Shown here piece after piece: positions 52,675-61,728 of a stretch of 64,000 bases of DNA. The position numbers were made by a program, and so were the translations under genes. Each line of letters begins with the position of its first letter. Position 1 is the stretch's first letter. The stretch comes from Lentisphaerota bacterium (GTDB lineage Bacteria > Verrucomicrobiota > Lentisphaeria > Oligosphaerales > JABHEG01). The DNA lies in assembly GCA_018676675.1 (NCBI GenBank), contig JABHEG010000045.1, forward strand, positions 1 through 64,000, in the 5' to 3' direction. A model generated the notes under the pieces. It saw nothing but the letters and a program-made list of their open reading frames with translations. It was not told the DNA's origin and searched no databases.

Positions 52675-53064
52675 TCAGCGTTTGGCAAAGACCGGTCCAC
52701 GTCCAGCAGTTGGGCCGCCTGGACTCTCGCGGTCAAGGCGTTCCTGGCAGTCAGCATCACAGCGTGCCGTCGGGAGTGCGTTGAGCCGTGCGAGGGGGAT
52801 CTCCTCGCCACACTCATGGCAGACACCGTATGTACCGGCCTCGATCCGCTTGAGTGCGGAATCGATCTCCTGAAGTAACTCGTGCTCGTGTTCCTCGAGC
52901 CCAAACGCGAATTCTGCCCCTGCGAGGCTCGCGGAGCAGTCACCCGCGTCTCCGTGAGGATCTGCCCCATGGCCAACAACATCCCGCACATGAGCCCCAA
53001 GTTTCTCACCCTCGGCCACAAGCTGCTCTCGAAGCTGCTCAAGCTGCTCGGTCGTTAACGGCAT
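52675..53064 (-). CDS. DksA/TraR-family zinc-finger protein
   Basis: 129 residues: an N-terminal coiled-coil helix (LTTEQLEQLREQLVAEGEKL) and a C-terminal region GTYGVCHECGEEIPLARL, then a second cysteine group RCDADCQE. The spacing of the second pair is C-x3-C rather than the usual C-x2-C, so zinc binding could be atypical. DksA-type proteins bind the RNA polymerase secondary channel and modulate transcription in starvation, usually with ppGpp. It stands between the Lol operon and the large hybrid kinase on the same strand. Confidence 0.8.
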   Translation of the reverse strand: MPLTTEQLEQLREQLVAEGEKLGAHVRDVVGHGADPHGDAGDCSASLAGAEFAFGLEEHEHELLQEIDSALKRIEAGTYGVCHECGEEIPLARLNALPTARCDADCQERLDRESPGGPTAGRGPVFAKR

Positions 53065-53156
53065 TCTCTATCCCTTTCCGGCTATCATCTTCAGTTCACG
53101 CTACGCATGCAGTTAGAATACGCCAAAAGTCTCAGCATGAGGAGGAAGTGCGGTGG

Positions 53157-55613
53157 TCAAGGCTGAGCGGCAGGCGGAGCGCCGTCCAGCATCTCGCGAA
53201 TCTTCCAGGCTACGCGGTCGCGGGTAAATGGTTTCATGAGAATCGCGGCGTTCTCATCGAGTCCGCGTCCCGACAGTTGATCGTTCGTGTAACCCGAGGC
53301 GAAAAGGACCTTCATTTCGGGATAGACTGCGCGCACTTGGTCCGCCAATGCCACGCCGTCGACATCAGGCATAACGACATCGGTGAGCAGCAGGTCTATC
53401 GGGTCGCCGGTTTGCTCCAGCAACTCCAGAGCAGTGGCAGCGCTCGGAGCTTGAATGACCTTGTACCCGAGGCTTCCCACAAGCTTGGCCATCATCCGAC
53501 GAACCGATTCCTCGTCCTCAACCACCATCACGGTCTCTGTGCCGTGGGGGACCTCCACCTTCGCCGCATCATCTTCGGCCGCCTGATCCTCATCCGTGAA
53601 GCGGGGGACATAGACCTTGAACGTGGTGCCCTGCCCAACGGCCGTCTCAACTCGGATGTACCCCTCATGCTGACGCACGATACCGTAGACGGTCGACAGG
53701 CCCAGCCCCGTCCCACGTCCGCGTTCCTTGGTAGTGAAGAACGGCTCGAACACGCGTGACTTGACCTCGTCACTCATGCCGTGCCCGGTGTCCCCCACGC
53801 TGATCACGACATACTCGCCGAAAGCGGAACCAAGCTCCTCGATCAGGCTTGGGTCACTCAGTTTCACCTGCTCATTGCATGTGCTCAGGGAGAGTATACC
53901 GCCGCGAGGCATGGCATCTCGGGCATTGACGGCCAGATTCATGATCACTTGATCAATCTGCCCGGGATCCACCTTGACCAGCCCCAACTCGGAAGCCCCG
54001 TCGAAGCTGAGCTCGATGTCTTCGCCAATGATGCGGCGCAGCATTTTCTGAGTGTGCCCGATGTGTTCATTGAGCTCGACCACTCGCGGTTCGAGAGCCT
54101 GCTGACGCGAGAAGGCGAGTAGCTGACGAGTAAGGTTCGCCGCTCTCATGGCGGCAGTCAGCAGATCATTGATGTCAGCCTGTGCCGTGGTGCCTTCCTC
54201 AAGCTCCTCCTTGACAAACTCTGCACTCGTCAGAATCACCATCAGCAGATTATTGAAATCATGGGCCACGCCACCGGCCAGCTTGCCGATTGCTTCCATC
54301 TTCTGGGACTGGCGCAGTTGCTCCTCGACTTCCCGGTTGTCCGTGATATCACGGATCGCGACCATGAAGCCTTTCTCACCTTCCCATCCCGTCTCGACTG
54401 TGCGCATTTCCGTGATGCGGCGCCCACGGTCAACCGACTCGATGTCGACCTCCCGGGCAAATCCGGCTCGCAGGGCGACGGGATACTTGAAGCGCCCATC
54501 ACGCAACGCCTCGACTGAACACCCGAACAGGGCCTCGGCCGCCGGGTTGGCATAGCGCACTTCACCGTCAGGAGACACTACCAGAATGCCGTCGCTGTTA
54601 TTGCTGACTACGTTCCGGAAGCTCTCCCGGCTGGAAGCCAGATCCTCCTGCGAACGTCGGCGCTCGGAGATCTCCAGTTCAGCCCGACGATGAAGTCTGG
54701 CGTTCTCGATGGCCACGGCGGCACACCCGGCCAGGGACTGGGCAAGCGCAAGGTCATCCTGCCCAAATCGGTCGGTCTCACTGTCCACAACCTGCAGCAC
54801 ACCGATGACCTCATGCTTTGCGCGAAGCGGAACAGCCATGATCGAGCGGACGGGTGTCCCAGTCTGGTTGTCAACGCCCTGGAAATAGTGCTCATCCGTC
54901 AACGTGTCAGGGACGACCACGGGCTCGCCCTTGCGCACAACCCAGCCGGCAATCCCCTGCCCGGGGGCCAGGCGCCAGTCACGAATCACGTTGTTCTTGA
55001 CGCCGGCCGCCTGTCGGCAGACGAGCTCCCCCGTCTCGACGTCCTGCAGCCAGACGGAACACCCAACAACCTGAATGAGTCGCTGGGCCTCGTCCAGGAT
55101 AGTGATCAACACGTGGTCCAGATCAAGACTGGCACTAAGGGCCGGGTATGCCTGATTCAGGATGGTAAGCTCACGGCGCGTACGGATCAGCTCCTCCTCC
55201 GCTGCTCGAGCCGCGGTCATGTCACGAGCCGTGTAGATGAACGCCGCAACCGCCTCGCTCTCACCTGGAACCGGCTCGACAGTTACACACCACTCGGGGC
55301 CGTCGCAGCCATCCACCTCGACCAGCGTCTGCATCTCCCCCGTCTCTCGGGCACGGAGAATGGCGGACGCACCAGGCAGCGGAGAGTTTTCGGCAAGAAG
55401 GTCGCCGATCGTCTGACCACAGAGGGCCGCTGCGTCGCAACCCAGCACATCACAGGCGTCCCGGGAAGCACAACGAACGGTGAGCCCATCTGCCGCCAGA
55501 TGGACGACGAGTTGCCGCCCTGGCTGAACGGCCTCGTTGGCGCAGTCGCGTGCTTTGGGAACAGTAACTCCCGCCTGAATGGCTGGGGCCTGCTGCTGCT
55601 TTTCCGTGGACAT
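53157..55613 (-). CDS. Hybrid PAS-GAF-PAS histidine kinase with receiver domain
   Basis: 818 residues; the ATG at 55613 follows TAGGAT. A PAS domain (about 35-135), a GAF domain (about 160-310, LDHVLITILDEAQRLI to GCAAVAIENARLH), a second PAS (about 325-430), a HisKA domain with His451 (GGVAHDFNNLL), an HATPase domain (N box MNLAVNARDAM, FFTTKERGRGTGLGLS) and a C-terminal receiver with Asp745 (LLTDVVMPD). The layout fits a soluble hybrid sensor using a phosphorelay; no response-regulator or Hpt gene is adjacent. GAF and PAS together suggest a small-molecule or redox input. Confidence 0.92.
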   Translation of the reverse strand: MSTEKQQQAPAIQAGVTVPKARDCANEAVQPGRQLVVHLAADGLTVRCASRDACDVLGCDAAALCGQTIGDLLAENSPLPGASAILRARETGEMQTLVEVDGCDGPEWCVTVEPVPGESEAVAAFIYTARDMTAARAAEEELIRTRRELTILNQAYPALSASLDLDHVLITILDEAQRLIQVVGCSVWLQDVETGELVCRQAAGVKNNVIRDWRLAPGQGIAGWVVRKGEPVVVPDTLTDEHYFQGVDNQTGTPVRSIMAVPLRAKHEVIGVLQVVDSETDRFGQDDLALAQSLAGCAAVAIENARLHRRAELEISERRRSQEDLASSRESFRNVVSNNSDGILVVSPDGEVRYANPAAEALFGCSVEALRDGRFKYPVALRAGFAREVDIESVDRGRRITEMRTVETGWEGEKGFMVAIRDITDNREVEEQLRQSQKMEAIGKLAGGVAHDFNNLLMVILTSAEFVKEELEEGTTAQADINDLLTAAMRAANLTRQLLAFSRQQALEPRVVELNEHIGHTQKMLRRIIGEDIELSFDGASELGLVKVDPGQIDQVIMNLAVNARDAMPRGGILSLSTCNEQVKLSDPSLIEELGSAFGEYVVISVGDTGHGMSDEVKSRVFEPFFTTKERGRGTGLGLSTVYGIVRQHEGYIRVETAVGQGTTFKVYVPRFTDEDQAAEDDAAKVEVPHGTETVMVVEDEESVRRMMAKLVGSLGYKVIQAPSAATALELLEQTGDPIDLLLTDVVMPDVDGVALADQVRAVYPEMKVLFASGYTNDQLSGRGLDENAAILMKPFTRDRVAWKIREMLDGAPPAAQP

Positions 55614-55865
55614 GTCACATCCTACCTGTAAAACCGAAAGGCAAAGCCCATCCCAAAGAGGGTCCACGCCGTTTCGGCAATAACCAGCGCCGGGGTCCAA
55701 ACGCCCTCCTGGACGCGCCCTAATATAGGTCCATGCACCTGAGGTGCACGATGCCTGCCCAAATCCAGACGTGCTGCCCCGCCAGCCATGGAGCAACCGG
55801 ATAGTCCAGAACGCCTCAGCGGGGCACGCAGGAGGGATCGGGTGCCGAGGAGGAACGGGGAACGC

Positions 55866-56351
55866 TCAGATATGGAGAGCCATCCCCATTTGACGTCGCC
55901 AGGCACTGAGTTGCCCGAGGTGCACACCCTCATGGATCGTGAGAACGGCCGTGATCATGTCGCCGGACGTGGGGAATACGCGGCTCATCATCTCGTCCTC
56001 GAGCGGGCTGGCAAGGAGTTCCGCTGAAGCACCGGGAAGGGCTGAGGTCACGAGTCCGTGACACCGTTCGTAGGCAGCCCACAGATCGTCCTTGCTCGGA
56101 TGGGCCGCGGGATCGGGGCACGGCTCCTCCCAGAAAGCGAACAGCGTCTGCCACTGTTCGGGGAGAGCACACTCGACTCCGAGCAAAGCTCCGGCACCCG
56201 CGTAGGCAAGGGTGATGTGTCCCAGAATCCACGCGGGATGATTGACCTGAGGTCTCGGCTGGAGGCACATCTGTTCGGGAGGAATGTCTTCCACGTGCAC
56301 TCGGGCGTAGTGAAGGTTCATGTTCGCGACATGGATGACATGATTCATCAT
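55866..56351 (-). CDS. DinB-like metal-binding protein
   Basis: 161 residues with the four-helix DinB/YfiT fold pattern: HPAWILGHITLAYAG, and the C-terminal TIHEGVHLGQLSAWRRQ supplying further histidines that normally bind a metal ion. Members include thiol S-transferases and hydrolases of unknown substrate. The protein looks complete. It lies alone between the hybrid kinase and a long plus-strand region. Confidence 0.8.
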   Translation of the reverse strand: MMNHVIHVANMNLHYARVHVEDIPPEQMCLQPRPQVNHPAWILGHITLAYAGAGALLGVECALPEQWQTLFAFWEEPCPDPAAHPSKDDLWAAYERCHGLVTSALPGASAELLASPLEDEMMSRVFPTSGDMITAVLTIHEGVHLGQLSAWRRQMGMALHI

Positions 56352-56980
56352 GACCAGGGCCTCCGGTCTGGGCCGCCCGGCGATTCAGGACCGGGGGCCA
56401 TCTATGCTCGGCTCATCGGCTCCTGCCCCCTGCCGGTTCGTCGGAAAGGCGGGCGTGTTGCGTTGCTTCTACCCTATCGCCGACGCAGCGGATGTCACAC
56501 ACAATCCTCCAGCGCTGAGCAGATGATCGCCGAAACACATCCTTGCGGCCGCGGCGGGAAGCCCTTAGTGGTGGTGGGCGGGAGTTTCGCCCCCCCTGCG
56601 GGTGGAGTCTTGGATGGGCAGTTGTTCCGTGGGGCCAAGTGCATACTGAAGTATGTGCTCGGGCCCGCAGAGCGGCTGGCCGCCGAGAATTCCCCGCCCG
56701 GAGGGTTGCTTGTCCTGCAGTCGCTGACATAGTCGGTCATAACAGATCGGTCAGGAGAGAGAATCCCGGCCCTTCGGGCTCACCATTCCGCGGGGATCAC
56801 GCTCTCCGGACAGCTTCGCACGTACCCCAGTACGCACCAGCCTGTCCTGAAAACCCGATCATCCACGGCTTGGCAACAGGGGGTTCGAAACTCCCGCCCA
56901 CCACCACTGGAGTGGGCAGGCCCCGGCGTTCTTCTCGACATCACAGGTATCGCGCAACTGCTGAGGAAGGCGAATTCACT
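56352..56980. other. Leader region of the DUF3604 gene
   Basis: No coding sequence supported; the frame of the downstream gene stays open back to 56543 but has no ribosome site there. It contains the inverted-repeat segment 56567-56908 and, close to the start, GAGGAAGG at about 56964-56971. Confidence 0.4.
56567..56908. repeat. Inverted-repeat-bounded segment upstream of the DUF3604 gene
   Basis: A 32 bp sequence at 56567-56598 (AGTGGTGGTGGGCGGGAG then TTTCGCCCCC...) is repeated in inverse orientation at 56877-56908 with two mismatches, bounding about 340 bp. The interior has no obvious gene. It looks like a small mobile element of the MITE kind or a large hairpin-forming control region. Confidence 0.6.
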
Positions 56981-58975
56981 ATGGCCCCCAATCCGTACGG
57001 AACGTTCGCGATGGATCCCGCCGGGCCGTTTGAGGCAGGAGGCCACACCACCGTCCGCTTCGTCTATACCGTCGGTTCAGCAGGCCTCGCGTGTGGTGGC
57101 CGGCTACGTATCGCAACCCCGAACCAGGGCTGGGGAGAACCACTCGTTCTGTGCCCCAACCCAATCTCTGAACTCATCCGCGGCCCGGCAAGGCGCCACA
57201 ACCCGTGGAAGCCGCTTAATACGACCTTCGAGCTCGAAACGCAGACGGACACGTGGCTGCGCATGTGGGTCGAGGAACGCCACTGCCTGGCGAACCTGAT
57301 TCCGGACGGTGACGGTTGGGAGTGGGCCCACCGTGCCGTGCAGTGGCGCTGGTGGATTGTTGCGGACGTCGAGTGCGGGGACTTCGTACCGGGCGACCGG
57401 ATCACAATCGTGTACGGCAACACAGATGAGGATCCTCTCGGTGTGCGCGTCCAGCCATTCCCGGAGAGCCCCACGCGTCCTTTCGTCTGCGCCGTGGACA
57501 CACTGGGAGATGGGCAGTTACGCGAACCAGCCGGCTCACCCGTCTACCCCGATGTCATCTCCGCCCCTCCCGAACGAGTCAACGTGGTCGGCCCGTCCCT
57601 GGTGACAAACGGCAAGCCCTTCACCGTGAAGGCATCCGTCCTGGACCGCAACCTCACCCATCCGGTCCCCCTTTACAGTGGGCCCGTCGCGTTCGACCTG
57701 CCTCAGGGGGTGAGTACGGATGACCCTCCCCCTCCGCGCCGCGAAGGGGACGCACACTGCCTGGACGATCTACGGGCTACGGAAGCAGGTCGGTACGCTA
57801 TCGAGGCAACCACTGACGTGGGAACAGCGGTCAGCAACCCCATCCTGGCCGTTCCACAGCAGGATGTGGGCCTTTACTGGGGAGACTTGCACGCCCAGTG
57901 CATGTACCACCAGTGGAAAACGTTCGAGAAACGGGGGGACTCCAATCGGACGCCGGCTGAACTGCACCAGTATGCCAGGGAATGCAGCTTGCTCGACTTC
58001 GTCGCGAACACCAACAGTGGGTGCCCAGGGCCATCCAACCCGGGCTGGGAAGAAACTCAGCAGGCAACCATCGACTTCTATGAGCCCGGACGCTACGTGA
58101 CCTTCAAAGGCTGGGAATGCGGCCTCGGCGTGCAAGGCGATCGATGTCTGATCTACCGTGAGGCGGATGTCGAACCCAATTTCGTGATCCCCCGGGCCGG
58201 CCCTGACGACCCGACGAACGCGCACGCCCTTCTCCGCTTCTGCCGAGAAAGTGACTACCGCATTATCACCTCAAATCACTCCTTCATGAAGTACCTCGAC
58301 TGGTCGGTCTTTGACCCCGAGATTGACCGTATCGTCGAGATCTACTCCTGCTGGGGGTCGTATGAAGCACGTGTCGACAACCCGCTGAACTCGAAACGAA
58401 GGCCGCGGAACCAGAGCCTGAGGTACATGCTTGGCCTCGGCTATACTCCGGGAATCGTGGCCGCGGGAGACAGCCATGTCGGCTATCCCGGACGATCCCT
58501 CATGGCCTCCGACCCCTATATGTGCCAGAACTGGAAGGCAGGACTGGCCGCCGTATACGCACCGGAATTGACCAGAGAGGCCATCTGGGACGCCCTCCAC
58601 CAAAGGCACTGCTACGCAACCACGGGCGTCCGCATCGTCCTCGATTTCAGACTCAACGAGAAACGCATGGGGAGCATCCTGGAGTATGCGTCTGACGACG
58701 AAAGGTTGGCCCAACGTGCCATCAACGTCTCCGTCCATGGCACGGATGCGATTCAATCCATAGACGTCTTCAAGAACAACGGCCTGCTGCGACGCACTCA
58801 GCCAAAGAGCGACGTGTGCGAGTTCTCCCTCACCGACCGGCCCAACGCCCTCCCGACCAGCCGGGACTGGTACTATGTCCGTGTGCTCCAGGCCGATGGG
58901 AACGCAGCCTGGTCAAGCCCAATTTGGATCGGCCCCACGGACGTAACCGCACCGTCCGAGTCCATGGGTGAGTGA
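56981..58975 (+). CDS. DUF3604 family protein (PHP-like metal hydrolase fold)
   Basis: About 664 residues; the ATG at 56981 has GAGGAAGG 10 nt upstream. The N-terminal third is beta-rich. From about residue 290 the DUF3604 pattern appears: LYWGDLHAQ, then DFVANTNSG, FKGWECG, ITSNHSFMK, and VAAGDSHVGYPG. The repeated His and Asp residues are the metal-binding positions of this PHP-related family, found mainly in marine and PVC bacteria, of unknown substrate. The C-terminal part (after LTREAIWDALHQRHCYATTG) belongs to the same family. Confidence 0.82.
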   Translation: MAPNPYGTFAMDPAGPFEAGGHTTVRFVYTVGSAGLACGGRLRIATPNQGWGEPLVLCPNPISELIRGPARRHNPWKPLNTTFELETQTDTWLRMWVEERHCLANLIPDGDGWEWAHRAVQWRWWIVADVECGDFVPGDRITIVYGNTDEDPLGVRVQPFPESPTRPFVCAVDTLGDGQLREPAGSPVYPDVISAPPERVNVVGPSLVTNGKPFTVKASVLDRNLTHPVPLYSGPVAFDLPQGVSTDDPPPPRREGDAHCLDDLRATEAGRYAIEATTDVGTAVSNPILAVPQQDVGLYWGDLHAQCMYHQWKTFEKRGDSNRTPAELHQYARECSLLDFVANTNSGCPGPSNPGWEETQQATIDFYEPGRYVTFKGWECGLGVQGDRCLIYREADVEPNFVIPRAGPDDPTNAHALLRFCRESDYRIITSNHSFMKYLDWSVFDPEIDRIVEIYSCWGSYEARVDNPLNSKRRPRNQSLRYMLGLGYTPGIVAAGDSHVGYPGRSLMASDPYMCQNWKAGLAAVYAPELTREAIWDALHQRHCYATTGVRIVLDFRLNEKRMGSILEYASDDERLAQRAINVSVHGTDAIQSIDVFKNNGLLRRTQPKSDVCEFSLTDRPNALPTSRDWYYVRVLQADGNAAWSSPIWIGPTDVTAPSESMGE

Positions 58976-59018
58976 CAGCGGCCGCCGTCGTCCTGCCGTG
59001 TGTGAGTGTGAAGGACGG

Positions 59019-61469
59019 TCACGCTTTTTCGTAGGGCCACATGGCAGTCCCGCCGTCCATCACTTTCACGTCGCTGAAACCGTTCGCTCTCAGGATCAGA
59101 GCGCCCTCATAGCCACGCAGTGAGATCTGACAGAAGGTGATGATCTCCTTCTCTCGGGGCAATTCGGCCAAACGGCCACGCAGGGAGGCAAGAGGGATAC
59201 AGGTGGCGCCGGGCAGCCGTTCACGCTCAACTTCACCGGGAGTACGCAAGTCGAGGAACACGAAGTCATCTCCCGACTCGAGCTTGCGCTTGACCTCGAC
59301 GGGCGAGATGCCGACCATATGGCCTGCCCGTTTGTTTCGCGCCACGTTCGCGGCCGTGATGATATTGTCAAAAGCCGGTGAATAGGGAGGCGCGTAGCCG
59401 AGGTCGGCGTTGGCGAGGTCGTCTACGCTCATACCGGCAGTGATAGCCATGGCCGCGATGTCAATCCTCTTCGGGCCTTCGCCGGGACCGGTCACCTGGG
59501 CCCCAAGCAGGCGGCCCGTTTCCTCTTCCACGACCAGCTTGAGCAGCAGCATCTGGGCAGTGGGCATGAAGTGGGCCCTGTCGGGGGCCGGTGCCAAGAC
59601 AGTCAAGACGTCGTAGCCGAGCTCACGTGCACCTGCTTCAGTGAGCCCAGTGCGCCCCACGCAGTAGTCGAAGACTTTGCACACGGTCGTGCCGAGAACA
59701 CCGGGAAACGCCTCGTCTCCGCCACAGACATTGACCGCAGCGACTCGCCCTTGCTTGTTGGCCGTCGAGCCCAATGGGACGTAACAGGGCTGCCCGGTGA
59801 TCAGATCACGGCAACCGACGCAATCTCCCGCAGCATAGATGTCCGGGTCGGAGGTGCACAGGTGATCATCGACTTCAATCGCCCCCGTCTCCTTGCTGAT
59901 GTCCAGTCCTGCCTTGACAGCCAGCTCGACATTCGGGCGTACTCCTGCAGCCAGGATGACCATGTCAACGGGCAGACTATCGCGGTCGGTCCGCACAGAA
60001 CCTGCTCGCCCAAGCTCATCTGCCCGGCCTTCGATCGCAGTCACACGTGTGTTCGTCATGACCCTGACGCCTTTGGCCTCCATGTGCCTTTCAGCCAGTC
60101 GGGCGATCTCCCAGTCAAACATGCGGAGGATCTGAGACTCGATCTCGACGATCGTCACTCGGCATCCCCGACTGACCAACGCTTCGGTCATCTCAACGCC
60201 TACCAGCCCTCCACCGACGATCACCACATCATGTGCCAAACCTGAAGCCAAAGCTGCCTTGATGCCTTCCGCATCCGACACACCGTGGAGTGTATAGACC
60301 CCCAGCAGGTCGACCCCCGGAATTGCCGGCCTGACCGGCGAAGCCCCAGTAGCCAGGACCAACTTGTCATAGGGAACGGACGACTCCGTATCGTTGAGAC
60401 AAGACCGCGTTCTTACAACTTTGCGTCTGCGGTCGATCTCGATAGCCTCAGTAGATCCCAAAGCGTGGACATTCTTCACCTTCTGGAAAAAGACCGAATC
60501 ACGCACGACTCCGGCGGGGGTACTCGTCAATTCACGTTCGTCATGCACTGCCCCGGAGACGTAATACGGCAAGCCGCACCCTGCGTAGGACAGGACTTTT
60601 CCCTTCTCGATAATCGTGACGTCTGCATCGGGCATCAGGCGGATGATCTTTGCCCCTGCCTTAGGGCCGGCCGCGACGCCCCCGACAATCACCACTCGCA
60701 TGTGAGGCTCACCTGCCTCCTCGATCAATTCCCCAAGCTCATCCTCGGGAACAGTCGGCAAATCCACCGTGATCCTGGCTCCGCCCAGATCAGATCTGTG
60801 CGCCGAAATCTCCCCGCCGGCCTTTCGGACAACGGAGGCAACGAACGCCAGCCCCAGTCCGACGCCCGGGCGATCCGAGCTGCGAGCCGTGAGGGTCCGG
60901 AAAAACGGCTCGAAAACGTGCTCGCGATTCTCCTCGGGAATCCCGATCCCCGAGTCATGGACGCTGACCCGCGTCGTCCCGCTATCTGCCAGAGATGCGA
61001 CGTCAACCCGGAGGCTGCCATTGTCCGGAGTGTACTTGATGGCGTTGCTCAAAAGCGCACTGAGGACCTCGAGAAGAGCAGCTTCACCAACACGCACGTA
61101 GGCAATGCGGAGGTCCGTGTCGACGGAGAAGGCGATGCTCTGGGCCGTCAACGCCCGTCGGAAGCTCCCCTCCGCCCGGTGCAGACAACCGACGACGTCT
61201 GCCAGAGACTGCCCGTGCTCGTCATCTGACTGTGGTTTGACGATGTCAAGCATGCGCCGCATGGCCTGCAGCGACTCACCGAGGCAGCTGTCCATGCGCT
61301 CGAGCGCCTTTTTCTGTCGAGGCGTCAGCGGCCCGGCATGCTCTCCCAGAACAGCGTTGAGGAGCGACGCAGCCGCAGCAATTGGGCTCTTGAGCTGGTG
61401 AGCCATAAGACCTGCAAACTGTAGGAACTCAGCATGCTCATCAGGGGTGTTCGAGTCGGGGGATACCAT
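59019..61469 (-). CDS. Histidine kinase fused to CoA-disulfide-reductase and rhodanese
   Basis: 816 residues in one unbroken frame. Residues of about 15-90 carry a HisKA-like H24 (LMAHQLKSPI); about 95-245 an HATPase (LSNAIKYTPD, DSGIGIPEENREHVFEPFF, GVGLGLAFVASV). From Met257 a pyridine-nucleotide disulfide oxidoreductase begins (VVIVGGVAAGPKAG, then SYAGCGLPYYV), where Cys298 matches the single redox cysteine of CoA-disulfide reductases. A second NAD-binding motif (VVIVGGGLVGVEM) and IYAAGDC follow. The tail (about 715-816) is a rhodanese with Cys780 in CQISLRG. CoADR-rhodanese fusions are known, but a kinase at the front is not one I know. An AGGTGAG lies 6 nt before Met257, so a separate reductase may also be made. 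Confidence 0.85.
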   Translation of the reverse strand: MVSPDSNTPDEHAEFLQFAGLMAHQLKSPIAAAASLLNAVLGEHAGPLTPRQKKALERMDSCLGESLQAMRRMLDIVKPQSDDEHGQSLADVVGCLHRAEGSFRRALTAQSIAFSVDTDLRIAYVRVGEAALLEVLSALLSNAIKYTPDNGSLRVDVASLADSGTTRVSVHDSGIGIPEENREHVFEPFFRTLTARSSDRPGVGLGLAFVASVVRKAGGEISAHRSDLGGARITVDLPTVPEDELGELIEEAGEPHMRVVIVGGVAAGPKAGAKIIRLMPDADVTIIEKGKVLSYAGCGLPYYVSGAVHDERELTSTPAGVVRDSVFFQKVKNVHALGSTEAIEIDRRRKVVRTRSCLNDTESSVPYDKLVLATGASPVRPAIPGVDLLGVYTLHGVSDAEGIKAALASGLAHDVVIVGGGLVGVEMTEALVSRGCRVTIVEIESQILRMFDWEIARLAERHMEAKGVRVMTNTRVTAIEGRADELGRAGSVRTDRDSLPVDMVILAAGVRPNVELAVKAGLDISKETGAIEVDDHLCTSDPDIYAAGDCVGCRDLITGQPCYVPLGSTANKQGRVAAVNVCGGDEAFPGVLGTTVCKVFDYCVGRTGLTEAGARELGYDVLTVLAPAPDRAHFMPTAQMLLLKLVVEEETGRLLGAQVTGPGEGPKRIDIAAMAITAGMSVDDLANADLGYAPPYSPAFDNIITAANVARNKRAGHMVGISPVEVKRKLESGDDFVFLDLRTPGEVERERLPGATCIPLASLRGRLAELPREKEIITFCQISLRGYEGALILRANGFSDVKVMDGGTAMWPYEKA

Positions 61470-61728
61470 GTTGTGCCTCGTAACAAGATGACCGATAAGG
61501 GAATGGCGTGCACGCCCGTCCATGGGCTGCCCAACAACACCGGCTTCGGCCTCGAGAGCCCCGGATTCCGTCGCGCAGCAACGATGCCATGGAACAGCGG
61601 GTCAGGGGGTCCCCTTACCGGCAGGAGGCGCGCTTTTCCGCACGCATTGGCAAAAATCCAAGATACGACTCCGGACAAGCGCATGCAAGGAAAGGGGATG
61701 GGGACACGCGCTGCCCGCCCGGCGTAGA

